Positions 29,101 to 37,356 of a DNA stretch of 64,000 bases are shown in pieces. The stretch comes from Xenorhabdus bovienii (lineage in GTDB: Bacteria > Pseudomonadota > Gammaproteobacteria > Enterobacterales > Enterobacteriaceae), in NCBI RefSeq assembly GCF_024721015.1, contig NZ_JANAIF010000002.1, positions 62,001 through 126,000 of the forward strand, read 5' to 3'. The position numbers and the translations under genes are program-made. The notes under the pieces are model-generated. The model was given only the letters and a program-made list of their open reading frames with translations, searched no databases and had not been told where the DNA came from. How positions within the stretch are numbered: the stretch's first letter is position 1; the number at the start of each line of letters is the position of its first letter.

Positions 29101-31013
29101 CTCGCCATCAGCTTACTCGCGCCGTCAATGACGATGCGGTTGTGGAATATGAATATGATGCGGTTGGTTTGCCCGTGTGTGAGCGCACCAATGGGCGGGA
29201 AATCACCCGTGAGTGGAATAGCCTGACAGGGCAAATCACTACCGAGACCATTGGTGAGCATGCTCTGCACTTTGGTTACTCCGTGATGGGAGGGCTGAAC
29301 CACTTTCAGTTTAACCAGCATACGCCACTGACTCTGAGCCATGATGCTCTGGGGCGGGAAACTGTGCGGGAAAGCGCGGACGGTTTCATTCTTGCCAGTC
29401 GTTATACTGCCACGGGGTTGTTGGCACACCAATCCGCAGGACGTGCCACGGCGCTGTTTCGCGAAACCTTGGCACAAAATGACCCGCACTTCCCGCCGCA
29501 GGCCACCGCGGTTAACCGTAGCTGGCAATATGATCGCGCCTACAGCGTCAGAGTGATTGATGACGGTATCTGGGGGCAAACCCGTTACCGCTACAACCAG
29601 AATGACCAGATAGTCAGCGCAACCTTCAATGGCCGTTTGCCCTATGAAGAACAGTTTGGTTATGATGCCAACGGCAACCTGAACCAACACTTGCCGGTGG
29701 ACGCACGGGGCGCGGTTGAGCAGATTGAACAGCGCCAGCAGGCGGGACGGGTCGTTAAACGAGGTAATGTTTCTTACCGTTACGATGACAATGGCCGGCA
29801 GGTGGAAAAGACTGAGCACCATGATGGTTTCCGGCCACAGGTATGGCGTTACCGCTGGGATACTCAAAATCAACTGACCCATTGCGAAACACCAGACGGC
29901 TCACGCTGGCACTATCGTTATGATGTCTTTGGGCGGCGTATCCGTAAGCTGAAAGTTCATGATGGCAAACTGACCGCGGTCAACCTGCAACGCTGGCTGG
30001 ACGGCAAGCCGGATTTGACCGCGAAGCCGGATACCATTACGGGGTATGACTACCTGTGGAGCGGCAACCAGTTAGTTGAGGAAACCCCACTGTATGCAGA
30101 TGGTTCGCTTGCCCATGATCACAGCATTCGTTGGTTGTATGCGCCGGGTGCCTTTACGCCTTCGGCTCGTTATGAAAAGGGCAAGTTACATTATATCGTC
30201 AGTGACCATCAGGGGACGCCCCGGGAAATACTGAGCGAAGCCGGTAAGCTGGTATGGGCAAGTCGGCTGACCACTTGGGGTAAGGCCGAGAGGATGCCGC
30301 TACTGGCGGCGAATGATGAAGATTATTATGTTAGCTGTAATTTGCGCTTTGCAGGGCAGTATGAGGATGAGGAAAGCGGGTTATATTATAATCGCTTTCG
30401 CTATTATGATCGTGATACAGGGCAATATCTGACGCCGGACCCGATAGGGCTACAAGGTGGGTTGAATCCGTATGGGTACGTGTATAATTCTGTGAATTTT
30501 ATTGATCCACTGGGATTAATGGACTCCTGTAAAGGAGAAAGTTCTAACTCTCGGACTGAACACGATAGATTCACGGATAGATATTTATCTGGATATGCTG
30601 ACCAAGAAGCCAGGGACAGGTGGAGATATAGATTGCCAAGTAAGCCAAGAGCTACATCAGTAGCAGTGGATATTTTGAACGGAAAACACTATCGGGGTTA
30701 TAGTGGTGCTGGTAAAAACAGTAGTGAATTTCCTCAAAATATTCATCCACATTTACAGGGAAGAATAGATCATATGCAAAATAAATCTCTGAAGTTCTGG
30801 GATATTCGTAATTGTGCTGAATTTCAATGTCTTAATAATGCTTTATTGGATGGAGCAAAGATAGAAAATCTAAATGTTTATACGGTGAAAACTACTGATT
30901 TATCACATGAGCCTTTTGCTATGTGTGAAAACTGCCGAGTAACAGTTGGTGGTTATGGTAATAGTAAATTAGGTATTCCTAGTTCTATTGGTGCCAATGT
31001 AAGGAGTGGGTAA
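26154..31013 (+). CDS. Rhs-family polymorphic toxin with deaminase-like C-terminus
   Basis: I take ATG 26154 (aagggtgg upstream); ATG 26133 lies inside the preceding gene. The protein has about 1619 residues. N-terminus: low-complexity charged region, then a series of His-Trp/Asp-Lys repeats (residues about 83-180) and a hydrophobic helical part. The Rhs core opens at about residue 389 with VDITSGDYLQTF, contains dozens of YD repeats, and closes at about 1405-1453 with ESGLYYNRFRYYDRDTGQY and the self-cleavage-type DPLGL. The last 165 residues are the variable toxin: CAE at about 1555 and MCENC at about 1587-1591, the zinc-site pattern of deaminase-fold toxins (YwqJ-like). It is carried on the adjacent VgrG/PAAR spike. 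Confidence 0.9.
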   Translation: MAKGARSDSPTGTGNTVGVIVGQAPQANKSPQESNPVVKRKKRKVADFSEKLGRENENEKSDYKEHGDINKDTDGTVPEHKNFSQRFGDKFSDGFHWGKKKISDGFHWGINKGSTVAHQLVSESAEEAHWLLDKAPDFRGKDLAHRLIDNAADDAYWLVNKGSDASRWVVDKAPSLVGHWVNEQGYNLIEAVKHPVEAIKGGGKDFFNTVVDLAQIIEKIPEMEMKALGKTLSLIGAKNAGAAVFNFGQGYGDTVQGALGALHMELSNPAQQGGALIGNIAMFFIGPGEVKTVMKVGAESVTFLSKVVKGEGVITKVLETEKGLSGVRTVTGAKKLTQTEQIGIRSARTEKEPLISSKKPKKTKKDPPDDSGKNDSSKCEGGSCGKGEPVDITSGDYLQTFSIITIPGLLPITLTRTYRSAACLSGLLGRKWADDWSRQLVLDDEKVHFTDADGQVYDFSTPEKQVLARNRHLLHCLLTGELDGELCLVNKQIQKTFHFNHIVGNRRRLSAITDRHQNHIQFIYNDQHQLMEVVRNDGFRLTLHYQDNQLQTVDYHFQQIQQCLVTCHYDQHGYLAECDAFQQNHLWHEYTAQGFMTRWHDTDKTDFYIHYDERGRVISTHSSAGYWDDRFIYDDEARVTTYLDAEGGKTLSYYNQNNQVIREVDPLGREIRTQWRYNQKVWEIDPLGGYTTFDYNNDGALTEIVLPTGDAFYYDYDEHGQLIEAILPTGDIWRFHHDQQGNLTAVTNPQGHKEEYQYGIHGELRQHLLPDGRQWHYAYDEHQRLAAIMTPDGQTTGLELDELGRLRRITNALKQESRYRYSNVHASLNGSVTEVELPDGVTQHMEYDSERRIAAVTDGEGRITRYSYGAFDLLTHVTRPDGTTLYFGYDRLTRFCSVTASTGETYRYERDVAGQIIREIDFTGRTIDYQYDELGRRIQAHYPDNHLLRWHYSSSGLLTRQETWYQDGDRSELKASTTYEYNARHQLTRAVNDDAVVEYEYDAVGLPVCERTNGREITREWNSLTGQITTETIGEHALHFGYSVMGGLNHFQFNQHTPLTLSHDALGRETVRESADGFILASRYTATGLLAHQSAGRATALFRETLAQNDPHFPPQATAVNRSWQYDRAYSVRVIDDGIWGQTRYRYNQNDQIVSATFNGRLPYEEQFGYDANGNLNQHLPVDARGAVEQIEQRQQAGRVVKRGNVSYRYDDNGRQVEKTEHHDGFRPQVWRYRWDTQNQLTHCETPDGSRWHYRYDVFGRRIRKLKVHDGKLTAVNLQRWLDGKPDLTAKPDTITGYDYLWSGNQLVEETPLYADGSLAHDHSIRWLYAPGAFTPSARYEKGKLHYIVSDHQGTPREILSEAGKLVWASRLTTWGKAERMPLLAANDEDYYVSCNLRFAGQYEDEESGLYYNRFRYYDRDTGQYLTPDPIGLQGGLNPYGYVYNSVNFIDPLGLMDSCKGESSNSRTEHDRFTDRYLSGYADQEARDRWRYRLPSKPRATSVAVDILNGKHYRGYSGAGKNSSEFPQNIHPHLQGRIDHMQNKSLKFWDIRNCAEFQCLNNALLDGAKIENLNVYTVKTTDLSHEPFAMCENCRVTVGGYGNSKLGIPSSIGANVRSG

Positions 31014-31014
31014 T

Positions 31015-31431
31015 ATGAATAAATTAATCGAATTAGCAAGTAAATATGGTGAGGTTTATCAAGAAAAGCTTGATATGGCTAATTGTGCCAACTTTCTACT
31101 GAATGAAGGATATAATATATTTTCTTTATATTTAGAGTTTGTAACTAATTATGGCGGAATTAAAGGATATCATTCAGCATATAAAGACAATGAAGCTAAA
31201 CCTGAAAAATTCCATACAGATCCTATAGAAGCTTCAAAATTAATTCCTATGGATTGGGTTGAGGAATATGAAGATAGAACTTCATGTAAATTAATTCCTT
31301 TTGGTGAGTGTTGTAATGGATATATTACATTAATGTTAGGAAGTGATGGTAAAATATACGGTGCATTTGATGATTCATTATTTCAATATGGAAATGACAT
31401 ATTAAGTGGTGGAATGTCTTTTATCCAATAA
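31015..31431 (+). CDS. Probable immunity protein for the Rhs toxin (SUKH-like)
   Basis: The ATG lies one base after the rhs stop, with its ribosome site (aaggag) inside the end of rhs, so the two are translationally coupled. The 138-residue protein is small and acidic with no membrane segment. It has the general layout of SUKH-3 proteins: an N-terminal helix with ANFLLNEGYNIFSLYLEFV, a middle with CKLIPFGECCNGYITLMLGSD then GKIYGAFDDSLFQYG. SUKH proteins are frequent immunity partners of nuclease and deaminase toxins. Position makes the immunity role likely; the family call is tentative. Confidence 0.7.
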   Translation: MNKLIELASKYGEVYQEKLDMANCANFLLNEGYNIFSLYLEFVTNYGGIKGYHSAYKDNEAKPEKFHTDPIEASKLIPMDWVEEYEDRTSCKLIPFGECCNGYITLMLGSDGKIYGAFDDSLFQYGNDILSGGMSFIQ

Positions 31432-31891
31432 TGGACATTTGCGGAATTAATGAATTTCTTTTTTATATATTTTCGTGTGTTAAATTTAGATCAGTCAAGC
31501 CATTTAGTTATTATCTGTTTCAAATAAAATACTATTATCGCTAGATTGATAATATTTGAAAATTATATTTTATATCTTATAGGTGGGTTATTTATATGAT
31601 TCATTCCATCTGTTTTACTGATTGAATATATATTAATAAAAACTAATAATTGGCAAAATATTCTATATTAAAAATGTTTATTATTATAAAAATAAATCTG
31701 CATTATGTAAATAAATATTAAAAATGAAAATTTCATCAGCAATAATAAAATTTACTAGGAGCATATTAATTAGATATTTGTAACATAATTTATTCTTCGC
31801 ATTCTGTAACAGTTAACAACGTTTTTTCTTAAATATACCGTATCATAAAGCGACCAATATTACCCCCATTATGACATTAAGGATGAAAACA
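31432..31891. other. A+T-rich intergenic region before the tccC remnant
   Basis: About 460 bases, very A+T-rich, without a reading frame I can support and without a clear terminator after the immunity gene. The last 90 bases, ending with ggatgaaaacaatg, look like the leader of the toxin gene that follows. Confidence 0.5.
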
Positions 31892-31966
31892 ATGTCAGTT
31901 CTTACAGAATTTCCCCCCAAGCCGAACCTATATCCCACACAGCCTCTTGAGGAGAAACAGTTATGA
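31892..31966 (+). CDS. 24-codon leader ORF overlapping the tccC start
   Basis: ATG 31892 has aagga nine bases upstream. The frame reads MSVLTEFPPKPNLYPTQPLE and ends with a TGA that overlaps the tccC ATG as ATGA. The overlap suggests that translation of the short peptide couples to the toxin gene, or that it is the remnant of an upstream co-transcribed gene. No function is known to me. Confidence 0.4.
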   Translation: MSVLTEFPPKPNLYPTQPLEEKQL

Positions 31967-32685
31967 GTCACCCAGATTACACGTTATACACGAAAACACC
32001 GACGGTAATGGTATTGGATAATCTCGGTCAGATGGTTCGAGACATCCATTACCACCGTCATCCGAATACGCCGCAAACCACCGATAAGCGTATCACCCGC
32101 CATCAGTTCAACGCCCTTGGGCAACGGATTCAGAGTATTGACCCACGTCTGTTTGAGTTACAGCAGACAGACGCGACCGTTAAACCCAATTTCGCCTATT
32201 TTCACGCATTGACGGGAGAAGTGCTTCGTACCGATAGTGTGGATGCAGGTAGCAACGTCTCGCTGGATGATATTGCTAATCGTCCGGTGCTGAATGTGAA
32301 TACAACCAATGTTATTCGGACTTGGCAGTATGAAGACAGCACCTTGCCGGGGCGCCTGCTCAGTATCACCGAACAGTCGGAAGAGGGCGCATCTCGGATA
32401 ACCGAGCGTTTCGTCTGGGCGGGTAATAGCCCGTCAGAGCAAGCCCAGAATTTGGCGGGGACTTATACCCGACACTACGATACTGCGGGTTTAAATCTGA
32501 CAAACAGTATTTCCCTGACGAATGTTCCCCAGTCTGTCAGCCGCCAGCTACTGAAAGATGATGTCAATGCAGATTGGCAGGGAAATGACGAGCCGGCTTG
32601 GAATGCCCTGTTATCGCCGGAGGTCTTTACTACCACGACGACGACCTTGATCGTCACAGACGGCGGCCAGAACGAGGACTTCTGA
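31963..32685 (+). pseudogene. tccC: Truncated TccC-like insecticidal toxin component (N-terminal fragment)
   Basis: The first 225 or so of 240 residues match the N-terminus of TccC/XptC proteins: LYTKTPTVMVLDNLGQMVRD, FNALGQRIQSIDPRL, EVLRTDSVDAGSNVSL, RPVLNVNTTN, YEDSTLPGRLLSITEQ, RFVWAGN, LAGTYTRHYDTAGLN, and [11 protein letters not shown]. Complete TccC proteins are several times longer and end in the toxic domain after an Rhs-like shell. Here the frame runs out of TccC similarity at about base 32640 and enters sequence that belongs to a csaA-like gene on the other strand, so a deletion has removed the rest. It keeps a ribosome site (gagga) and could still make a short inactive protein. 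Confidence 0.85.
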
Positions 32686-32944
32686 CTTAAAGCCTGCCAC
32701 TCTTCTTGGTGGGAAGTTGACAACTGCTAACACTTGTTTGCCGATTAATTGTTCTTCTGTGTAGTTTTGGCATATCTGGGCGGAGCTCTGTTTTTCACCA
32801 ATATCACTGCCAAAATCGATATAAAGTTTATAGGCTGGCTTAATGGCTTTTTCGTTTTTTTTTTGCTTTGATGATTTTGCCTACACGAATATCGAGCGAC
32901 ATAAAGGCGTCAAAGGTGGCAGGTTCGAGATGTATATTTTCCAT
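32611..32944 (-). pseudogene. CsaA-like tRNA-binding-domain protein, frameshifted and truncated
   Basis: Reading leftwards from ATG 32944 the frame gives [20 protein letters not shown], then a run of ten A (plus-strand T at 32855-32864) leads into a stop within six codons. Shifting by one base restores [43 protein letters not shown] and [10 protein letters not shown], the core of CsaA/tRNA-binding domain proteins of about 110 residues. The usual C-terminal strand region is replaced after VCDDQG by antisense tccC sequence. So the gene has both a homopolymer frameshift and a 3' deletion. Confidence 0.8.
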
Positions 32945-33072
32945 AATGTATGACGGGCTGTTCAAATAATATTATTTAACATAAGCATAATGCGAAAAAA
33001 TGTTCAGGGCAAAATAGCTTCTGATTTATGGAATGCTGATCGCAATGATGAGCTGGTGCGTTTGTGATTAAA

Positions 33073-33108
33073 ACAACAATGCCCGCCGTATTCAGCAGGC
33101 ATTGTTGT
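33073..33108. other. Hairpin with perfect 11-bp arms
   Basis: ACAACAATGCC (33073-33083) pairs with GGCATTGTTGT (33098-33108) around a 14-base loop. No T-run follows on the plus strand; it may be a remnant terminator of a lost gene. Confidence 0.5.
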
Positions 33109-33201
33109 GGTTGCTGTTGCGTATTATGTGTACTTATTTTATTCAGTCAGGAGAGTGGTCAGTTCCTCTCAATGATTGGCTGGGTAACGGTTTGACGCTT
33201 T

Positions 33202-33393
33202 TTACATACAGGCGGTTTCTAGCGGCTGTAAATCCCATGTAGGTACAAATACACTGTATTCCTGGCTGCAATGTGGGCAAGCTAAGACTACATCAACAAT
33301 TTTTTCAATAAACTCAGCCGATTGAATAATTTTAGCTTGTTTTAAGTTCATTTCTTCAACAGGTTTTTGGCAGTGATTACATGTTATATTCAT
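33202..33393 (-). CDS. Small zinc-ribbon protein, phage-like
   Basis: The 63-residue product begins MNITCNHCQKPVEEMN and has a second pair in ACPHCSQEY, so CxxC-x(~34)-CxxC, a two-knuckle zinc ribbon. Proteins of this size and form are common in prophages; I cannot name a function. A weak taagg site lies about ten bases before the start. No phage genes adjoin it here, so it may be a relic. Confidence 0.5.
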   Translation of the reverse strand: MNITCNHCQKPVEEMNLKQAKIIQSAEFIEKIVDVVLACPHCSQEYSVFVPTWDLQPLETACM

Positions 33394-33748
33394 AAATTAT
33401 GTACCTTACTTAATTTCCTAGTTCAAATGGGAATACTGAAAAATATTTTTTTCCTGAATCAATCTATATTCCATTGATATTTTTGACGGGAGCTTTATCA
33501 GCCGGAATATCATCTTTATTTATCTTTACCCTGATAAAGTGAGGGCATTAATGTAGCCCCAGTAAGCAATGTTTGCGGGCTTGTTGGTTGTATTGCCGCA
33601 AATCGTGTATGGTCGCTTCGTTCCGGTAAGGGGAAGACTCGGTAACTAATCAGCATAGTCTCCATGTATCCATTTGGTGTAATAAAATTTATTAGTTGTA
33701 ATATCAATTTGTTATGTATGAAGTTCTCATGTTGAATATAATAATTGC

Positions 33749-33943
33749 TTACATATTCATTTCTACCCGAAACGGGTTTATTTCAACCCATTTCGGTCTG
33801 GCGTTGGTATATCCCATATCAGCGGGTTGGCTTGTGATGAGCTTGTGTTCAGCAATATGATCCTCTTCGGTAATCAGGCTACGTTTGTCGGTCAGATCAC
33901 CAAGAATAGGCATAAAATTCGTGTGATTTTCGCTTTCATTCAT
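33749..33943 (-). CDS. Possible small hypothetical protein after pduX
   Basis: An ATG at 33943, nine bases past the pduX stop, opens a 64-codon frame with MNESENHTNFMPILGDLTDK and ending NPFRVEMNM. A ggtggag sequence lies rather far (about 15 bases) upstream. It may be a co-transcribed small gene or chance. I recognise no family. The remaining sequence between 33394 and 33748 shows nothing I can support. Confidence 0.3.
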   Translation of the reverse strand: MNESENHTNFMPILGDLTDKRSLITEEDHIAEHKLITSQPADMGYTNARPKWVEINPFRVEMNM

Positions 33944-33951
33944 GAATTCTG

Positions 33952-34812
33952 CTAACAAACTCCACCTGCAATCATTTTGACAGGGTGTATCTGTGGGTAG
34001 TAGTCAGAAATGGGTTTCTGGCCTAACTGCCAGCGCAGGTTATCCATATCGTGCTGATGGCTGTTGCATAGCAAGCCAATGACACTGCCGCTATGGGCGA
34101 CGTTCAGGCCATAAATTCCACTTCGTTCGACTAAATCCAATAATTGATAAAACCGGGGCTTAGGCAGTATTGGCTGGCTCGCGATGGCGCTCAGGGTGCA
34201 GGCTTCCCCTAGACGATAGTGGTCATGATATTTATTCGCTATACGAAATTGCCGCCATGCTTGTTGGAGCAGCGGCGTACTTTCCAGCAAGAGTTGATGG
34301 CGATCCCGCCGATGGTACTCTTCTGTCAAAACAGTTTGCCGACTTTCCAACAGCAAAATATCGACATCCGGCTGCCAGGCGAAGGGGATCTGAGTTTGGG
34401 CGGTCAGGTGATCGAATAACGTTAATGGTGCAAACACCGTGCTGTCAGTCGGTTCGAGCTTGACGCAGAGTTGCGCGAGGGTGGTGCTGTTCAGCGATTT
34501 ACCCAGTAATTTGGCCGTGGCGTGTGCAGTGGCGGCAATATCTGCGGTACTGCTGGCCATGCCTTTGGCTATTGGGATCGTCGATTGATATTCGATGCGC
34601 AGGCAGGCCGATAATTCAGCAGGTTCATTCCAATGTTCCAGCAGCAATTCCACCATCTGGCGCATACGTGGTCGTTCATCAGCAGAGGCATGGCCTTCGC
34701 TGACCGCGACACAACTGAACCAATTAATAGGGCAGGAGATCAATTTTTCTCCGCCGAATAGCCACCCTTGCAGCAGTTCTCCGCAGGAAGCCGGGCAGTA
34801 GGCTTCAGCCAT
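33952..34812 (-). CDS. pduX: L-threonine kinase PduX
   Basis: PduX phosphorylates L-threonine to L-threonine-O-3-phosphate, the substrate of CobD, for the aminopropanol linker of cobalamin. The 286-residue protein opens AYCPASCGELLQGWLFGGEK, the PduX version of the GHMP-kinase start, and has the GHMP ATP-binding motif PIAKGMASSTADIAATAHA. Its start overlaps the cobD stop by eight bases, so cobA, cobD and pduX form one minus-strand operon. In Salmonella pduX sits in the propanediol operon, whereas here it lies in the cobalamin locus. Confidence 0.9.
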   Translation of the reverse strand: MAEAYCPASCGELLQGWLFGGEKLISCPINWFSCVAVSEGHASADERPRMRQMVELLLEHWNEPAELSACLRIEYQSTIPIAKGMASSTADIAATAHATAKLLGKSLNSTTLAQLCVKLEPTDSTVFAPLTLFDHLTAQTQIPFAWQPDVDILLLESRQTVLTEEYHRRDRHQLLLESTPLLQQAWRQFRIANKYHDHYRLGEACTLSAIASQPILPKPRFYQLLDLVERSGIYGLNVAHSGSVIGLLCNSHQHDMDNLRWQLGQKPISDYYPQIHPVKMIAGGVC

Positions 34813-35878
34813 GTGCGAAAACGTGCTGTATGGCGGCGATCAGGCGTCGGTTTTCCCATTCGCTGCGTACGGCGATCCGATAGTAACTCTCGTCCAAGCC
34901 GACATAGTTTTTGCAATGGCGGATCAGCAGCCGATGTTCAAGCAGTGTGTGCCATAAATCAAGACTGGGCTGATGACAGCGAAAGAACAGGAAATTAGCG
35001 GAAGGTGGCCAGACGGTGAGTGTAGGGAAGGAGGAGAGGTGCGTCCAAAGATAATGCTGTTGTGATTTTAGCCATTGATGGGTGGCGGTGATATAAGCCT
35101 GATCATCCAACAAGACTTCACCCACCCGCGCCGCAAGGGCATTAATAGACCACGGTTCGCGCTGGTTTTTCATCCACGCCACCCCTGCACTATCCCCGCT
35201 GACCAGATAGCCTAGTCGCAACCCCGGAATGGCGAAGAATTTTGTCAGTGAACGCAGCACATAAAGGTGGCGGGTGGCGGCAATGTGTGGGATCAGACTC
35301 CGGTTATCGGGCAGAAAATCAATAAAGGCCTCATCAACAATCAGCGCTATGCGGTGCTCTTCACAATGTTGCACCAACGATTGCAGAAACCGGCTGTCTG
35401 GCATTAAACCGGTTGGGTTATTGGGCGTAGCAATAAAGACACAATCGGGTTGGGTCATTGTCAGTGTATCCAGCAGGCGTAGATCGGGTTGAAATCCTGC
35501 GTCTTCTGTTAATGGATACGCGATGATCTCAGCCCCAACGTGCTGCAAAGCTCGGCGGTATTCAGCGAATCCGGGGGTGAGGAGCAGGGCGCGTTTCGGG
35601 TTGAGGTAACGGACAACGGCGTAGATCAGTTCTGTTGCTCCGTTGCCTGCTATCACAGAAGTGGTATCGCACTGATGGGCGTCAGCCAGCGCCTGATGCA
35701 AATGGCGATACTCTATGTCGGGGTATTTTTCGATGCAGGCAAGGTTATCTTTAATCAGCGCCTTCACCCGTTCCGGGGCGCCCAACGGGTTGATATTGGC
35801 GCTGAAATCGATGAGTTCGTTGGCTGGAATGCCGAACTGTTGGGCAACTTCGATGATATTGCCGCCGTGTTCACTCAT
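34805..35878 (-). CDS. cobD: L-threonine-O-3-phosphate decarboxylase CobD
   Basis: CobD is a PLP enzyme of the class I aminotransferase fold that makes (R)-1-amino-2-propanol O-2-phosphate for CbiB. The 357-residue protein has the normal length; it shows DFSANINPLG at the start, IAGNGATELIYAV, TPNNPTG (residues 151-157), VDEAFIDF, and the PLP lysine Lys213 in SLTKFFAIPGLRLGY. Its ATG shares a base with the cobA stop at 35878, and its stop overlaps pduX. The operon pairs it with its substrate supplier. Confidence 0.93.
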   Translation of the reverse strand: MSEHGGNIIEVAQQFGIPANELIDFSANINPLGAPERVKALIKDNLACIEKYPDIEYRHLHQALADAHQCDTTSVIAGNGATELIYAVVRYLNPKRALLLTPGFAEYRRALQHVGAEIIAYPLTEDAGFQPDLRLLDTLTMTQPDCVFIATPNNPTGLMPDSRFLQSLVQHCEEHRIALIVDEAFIDFLPDNRSLIPHIAATRHLYVLRSLTKFFAIPGLRLGYLVSGDSAGVAWMKNQREPWSINALAARVGEVLLDDQAYITATHQWLKSQQHYLWTHLSSFPTLTVWPPSANFLFFRCHQPSLDLWHTLLEHRLLIRHCKNYVGLDESYYRIAVRSEWENRRLIAAIQHVFAHG

Positions 35879-36678
35879 TATGTCACCTGCCGGGTGAGAG
35901 GGTTCATCATGACTGCGGTTGAACTGAGCGCAATGGGGGTGGAGGTAAAGGCGAGTATTTCAGTTAACCGGACGACATTACCAATCACAATCAATGCGGG
36001 CGCATGCAGTTGGTGGTGTTCAACTTCTGCGGCCAGTGTTGCCAGTGTGCCGATGGTCATCTCCTGTCTGGGCTGGCTGGCATACATAATTACCGCTGCG
36101 GGCGTAGCGGGAGGTTTGCCGAATTGCATCAGTTGCTGGCAGATTTCAGCCAGACGGCTCATACCCATCAGAATAATCAGTGTGCCACCCAATTGCGCCA
36201 ATGCGCGCCAGTTCTGTGGCTCGTTACCTTGGGAAAGGTGGCCGGTCACCACATGGAAGCTGGATGCATAATCGCGGTGGGTAACGGGAATGCCGGCATA
36301 AGCCAGCCCGCCAATGGCGGAACTGATACCCGGAATAATTTCAAATTCGATGCCCTGTTGTGCCAGCGTTTCTGCTTCTTCGCCCCCGCGTCCAAATACA
36401 TAAGGATCGCCGCCTTTCAGGCGCACGATTTGTTTCCCGGCCAGAGCGTGTTTAACCAGAATCTGGTTAATTTCTTCCTGCGGGATCGGGTGGTGATTGC
36501 GCTCTTTGCCAACATTAATGATGTCGCAGTGTTCTGGTGACTGTGCAATCAACTCAGGATTGACGAGACGATCATGCACAATGACATCCGCAGATTGAAT
36601 GTAATGCAGCCCTTTAACAGTAATTAACGCTGCTTCGCCCGGGCCTGCTCCGATTAGCCATACTTTGCCTTTATTCAT
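35878..36678 (-). CDS. cobA: Uroporphyrinogen-III C-methyltransferase (SUMT)
   Basis: This 266-residue enzyme makes precorrin-2 by two SAM-dependent methylations of uroporphyrinogen III at C2 and C7, the branch point to cobalamin and siroheme. It has VWLIGAGPGEAALITVKGL, the motif VIVHDRLVNPEL, RLKGGDPYVFGRGGEEAETL and PGISSAIGGLAYAGIPVTHR, all typical of SUMT. It is not fused to the CysG dehydrogenase/ferrochelatase domain, so it is dedicated to supply. A gggag site lies seven bases before ATG 36678. It heads the minus-strand operon and faces an FNR-like box. Confidence 0.93.
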   Translation of the reverse strand: MNKGKVWLIGAGPGEAALITVKGLHYIQSADVIVHDRLVNPELIAQSPEHCDIINVGKERNHHPIPQEEINQILVKHALAGKQIVRLKGGDPYVFGRGGEEAETLAQQGIEFEIIPGISSAIGGLAYAGIPVTHRDYASSFHVVTGHLSQGNEPQNWRALAQLGGTLIILMGMSRLAEICQQLMQFGKPPATPAAVIMYASQPRQEMTIGTLATLAAEVEHHQLHAPALIVIGNVVRLTEILAFTSTPIALSSTAVMMNPLTRQVT

Positions 36679-36752
36679 AGAACTCCCTTTATATTTTCCT
36701 TCTTATATAGAAGCGTATAGGGGAACGCGGGTGGTATGAATGATTTTTAATT

Positions 36753-36801
36753 TAACGCATTATTACGTGAGTGTGAATAAAATGAATTTGATTTAGGTCA
36801 A
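36753..36801 (-). promoter_or_regulatory. FNR-like box and promoter for cobA-cobD-pduX
   Basis: TTGATTTAGGTCAA (36788-36801) matches the FNR consensus TTGAT-N4-ATCAA at nine of ten positions. Its centre is 36794.5. On the minus strand AATAAT (36759-36764) is a good -10 element, which puts the start near 36753, 41-42 bases from the box centre, the class II arrangement. Anaerobic control is inferred. Confidence 0.55.
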
Positions 36802-37307
36802 TATTCGTTTATTTAAAAATAATGGATTCTTTTGATTCATATAATAATTACCAGAAAATATTTTTCTGTATGAAAGTTTTTTGTCATATTAATGATCTGT
36901 ATTTTAGTTTGTTTTATTGTTTTCATATAAAAAATAAATATTATTCAATCTGTTATGTTTATTTTTTTGTCGGTATATTTGTTTTTCTATAATTATTTTT
37001 ATTTATCTATGAATAAAAATAGTGTTTAAAATTCAATAAGTATGAACAAGATCACAAAAGTCATCATGTGTATTTTTATAAATAGGAAAACTGTGTATTT
37101 TGAAAATTGATTAATGACTCTCCGTTATTTTAATATAAAACCCCAGTTTGTAATGATAGTGTTAATGTATTCTTTGTGTGATTAACAAACGGTTGTTTTA
37201 AGACTCTGTCGGGTGTTTTATTAATATAATAATGAAATAAATTTATTTTCCTATTATTAAGGTTATGCGTGTATTTGATTATTTAAAATAGGTTGAATCT
37301 GTTTTAT
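36802..37307. other. A+T-rich divergent intergenic region
   Basis: The region between cobA and cbiA is about 740 bases in all and strongly A+T-rich. I looked for a B12-box (GCCACTG-type) and the folded leader of a cobalamin riboswitch and found neither. Apart from the two FNR-like sites I see no gene or repeat. Confidence 0.6.
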
Positions 37308-37356
37308 TTGATAAATATCAATGAGAGAGATCGGATATTCCAGTTCTAATGGCAGG
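37308..37356 (+). promoter_or_regulatory. Perfect FNR box and promoter for the cbi operon
   Basis: TTGATAAATATCAA (37308-37321) is an exact TTGAT-N4-ATCAA palindrome. TCTAAT (37345-37350) is a one-mismatch -10 element; a start near 37356 would place the box at -41.5, the class II FNR position. The predicted leader to cbiA ATG 37419 is about 60 bases, too short for a riboswitch. Confidence 0.7.

Noticed and set aside
32990..33067. 25-codon plus-strand frame beginning MRKNVQGKIASDLW
   Set aside because: Too short, no ribosome site I trust and no known match; probably chance or a remnant.
33516..33707. 63-codon minus-strand frame between the zinc-ribbon gene and pduX
   Set aside because: No ribosome site, no recognisable family, composition like random translation of an A+T-rich gap.
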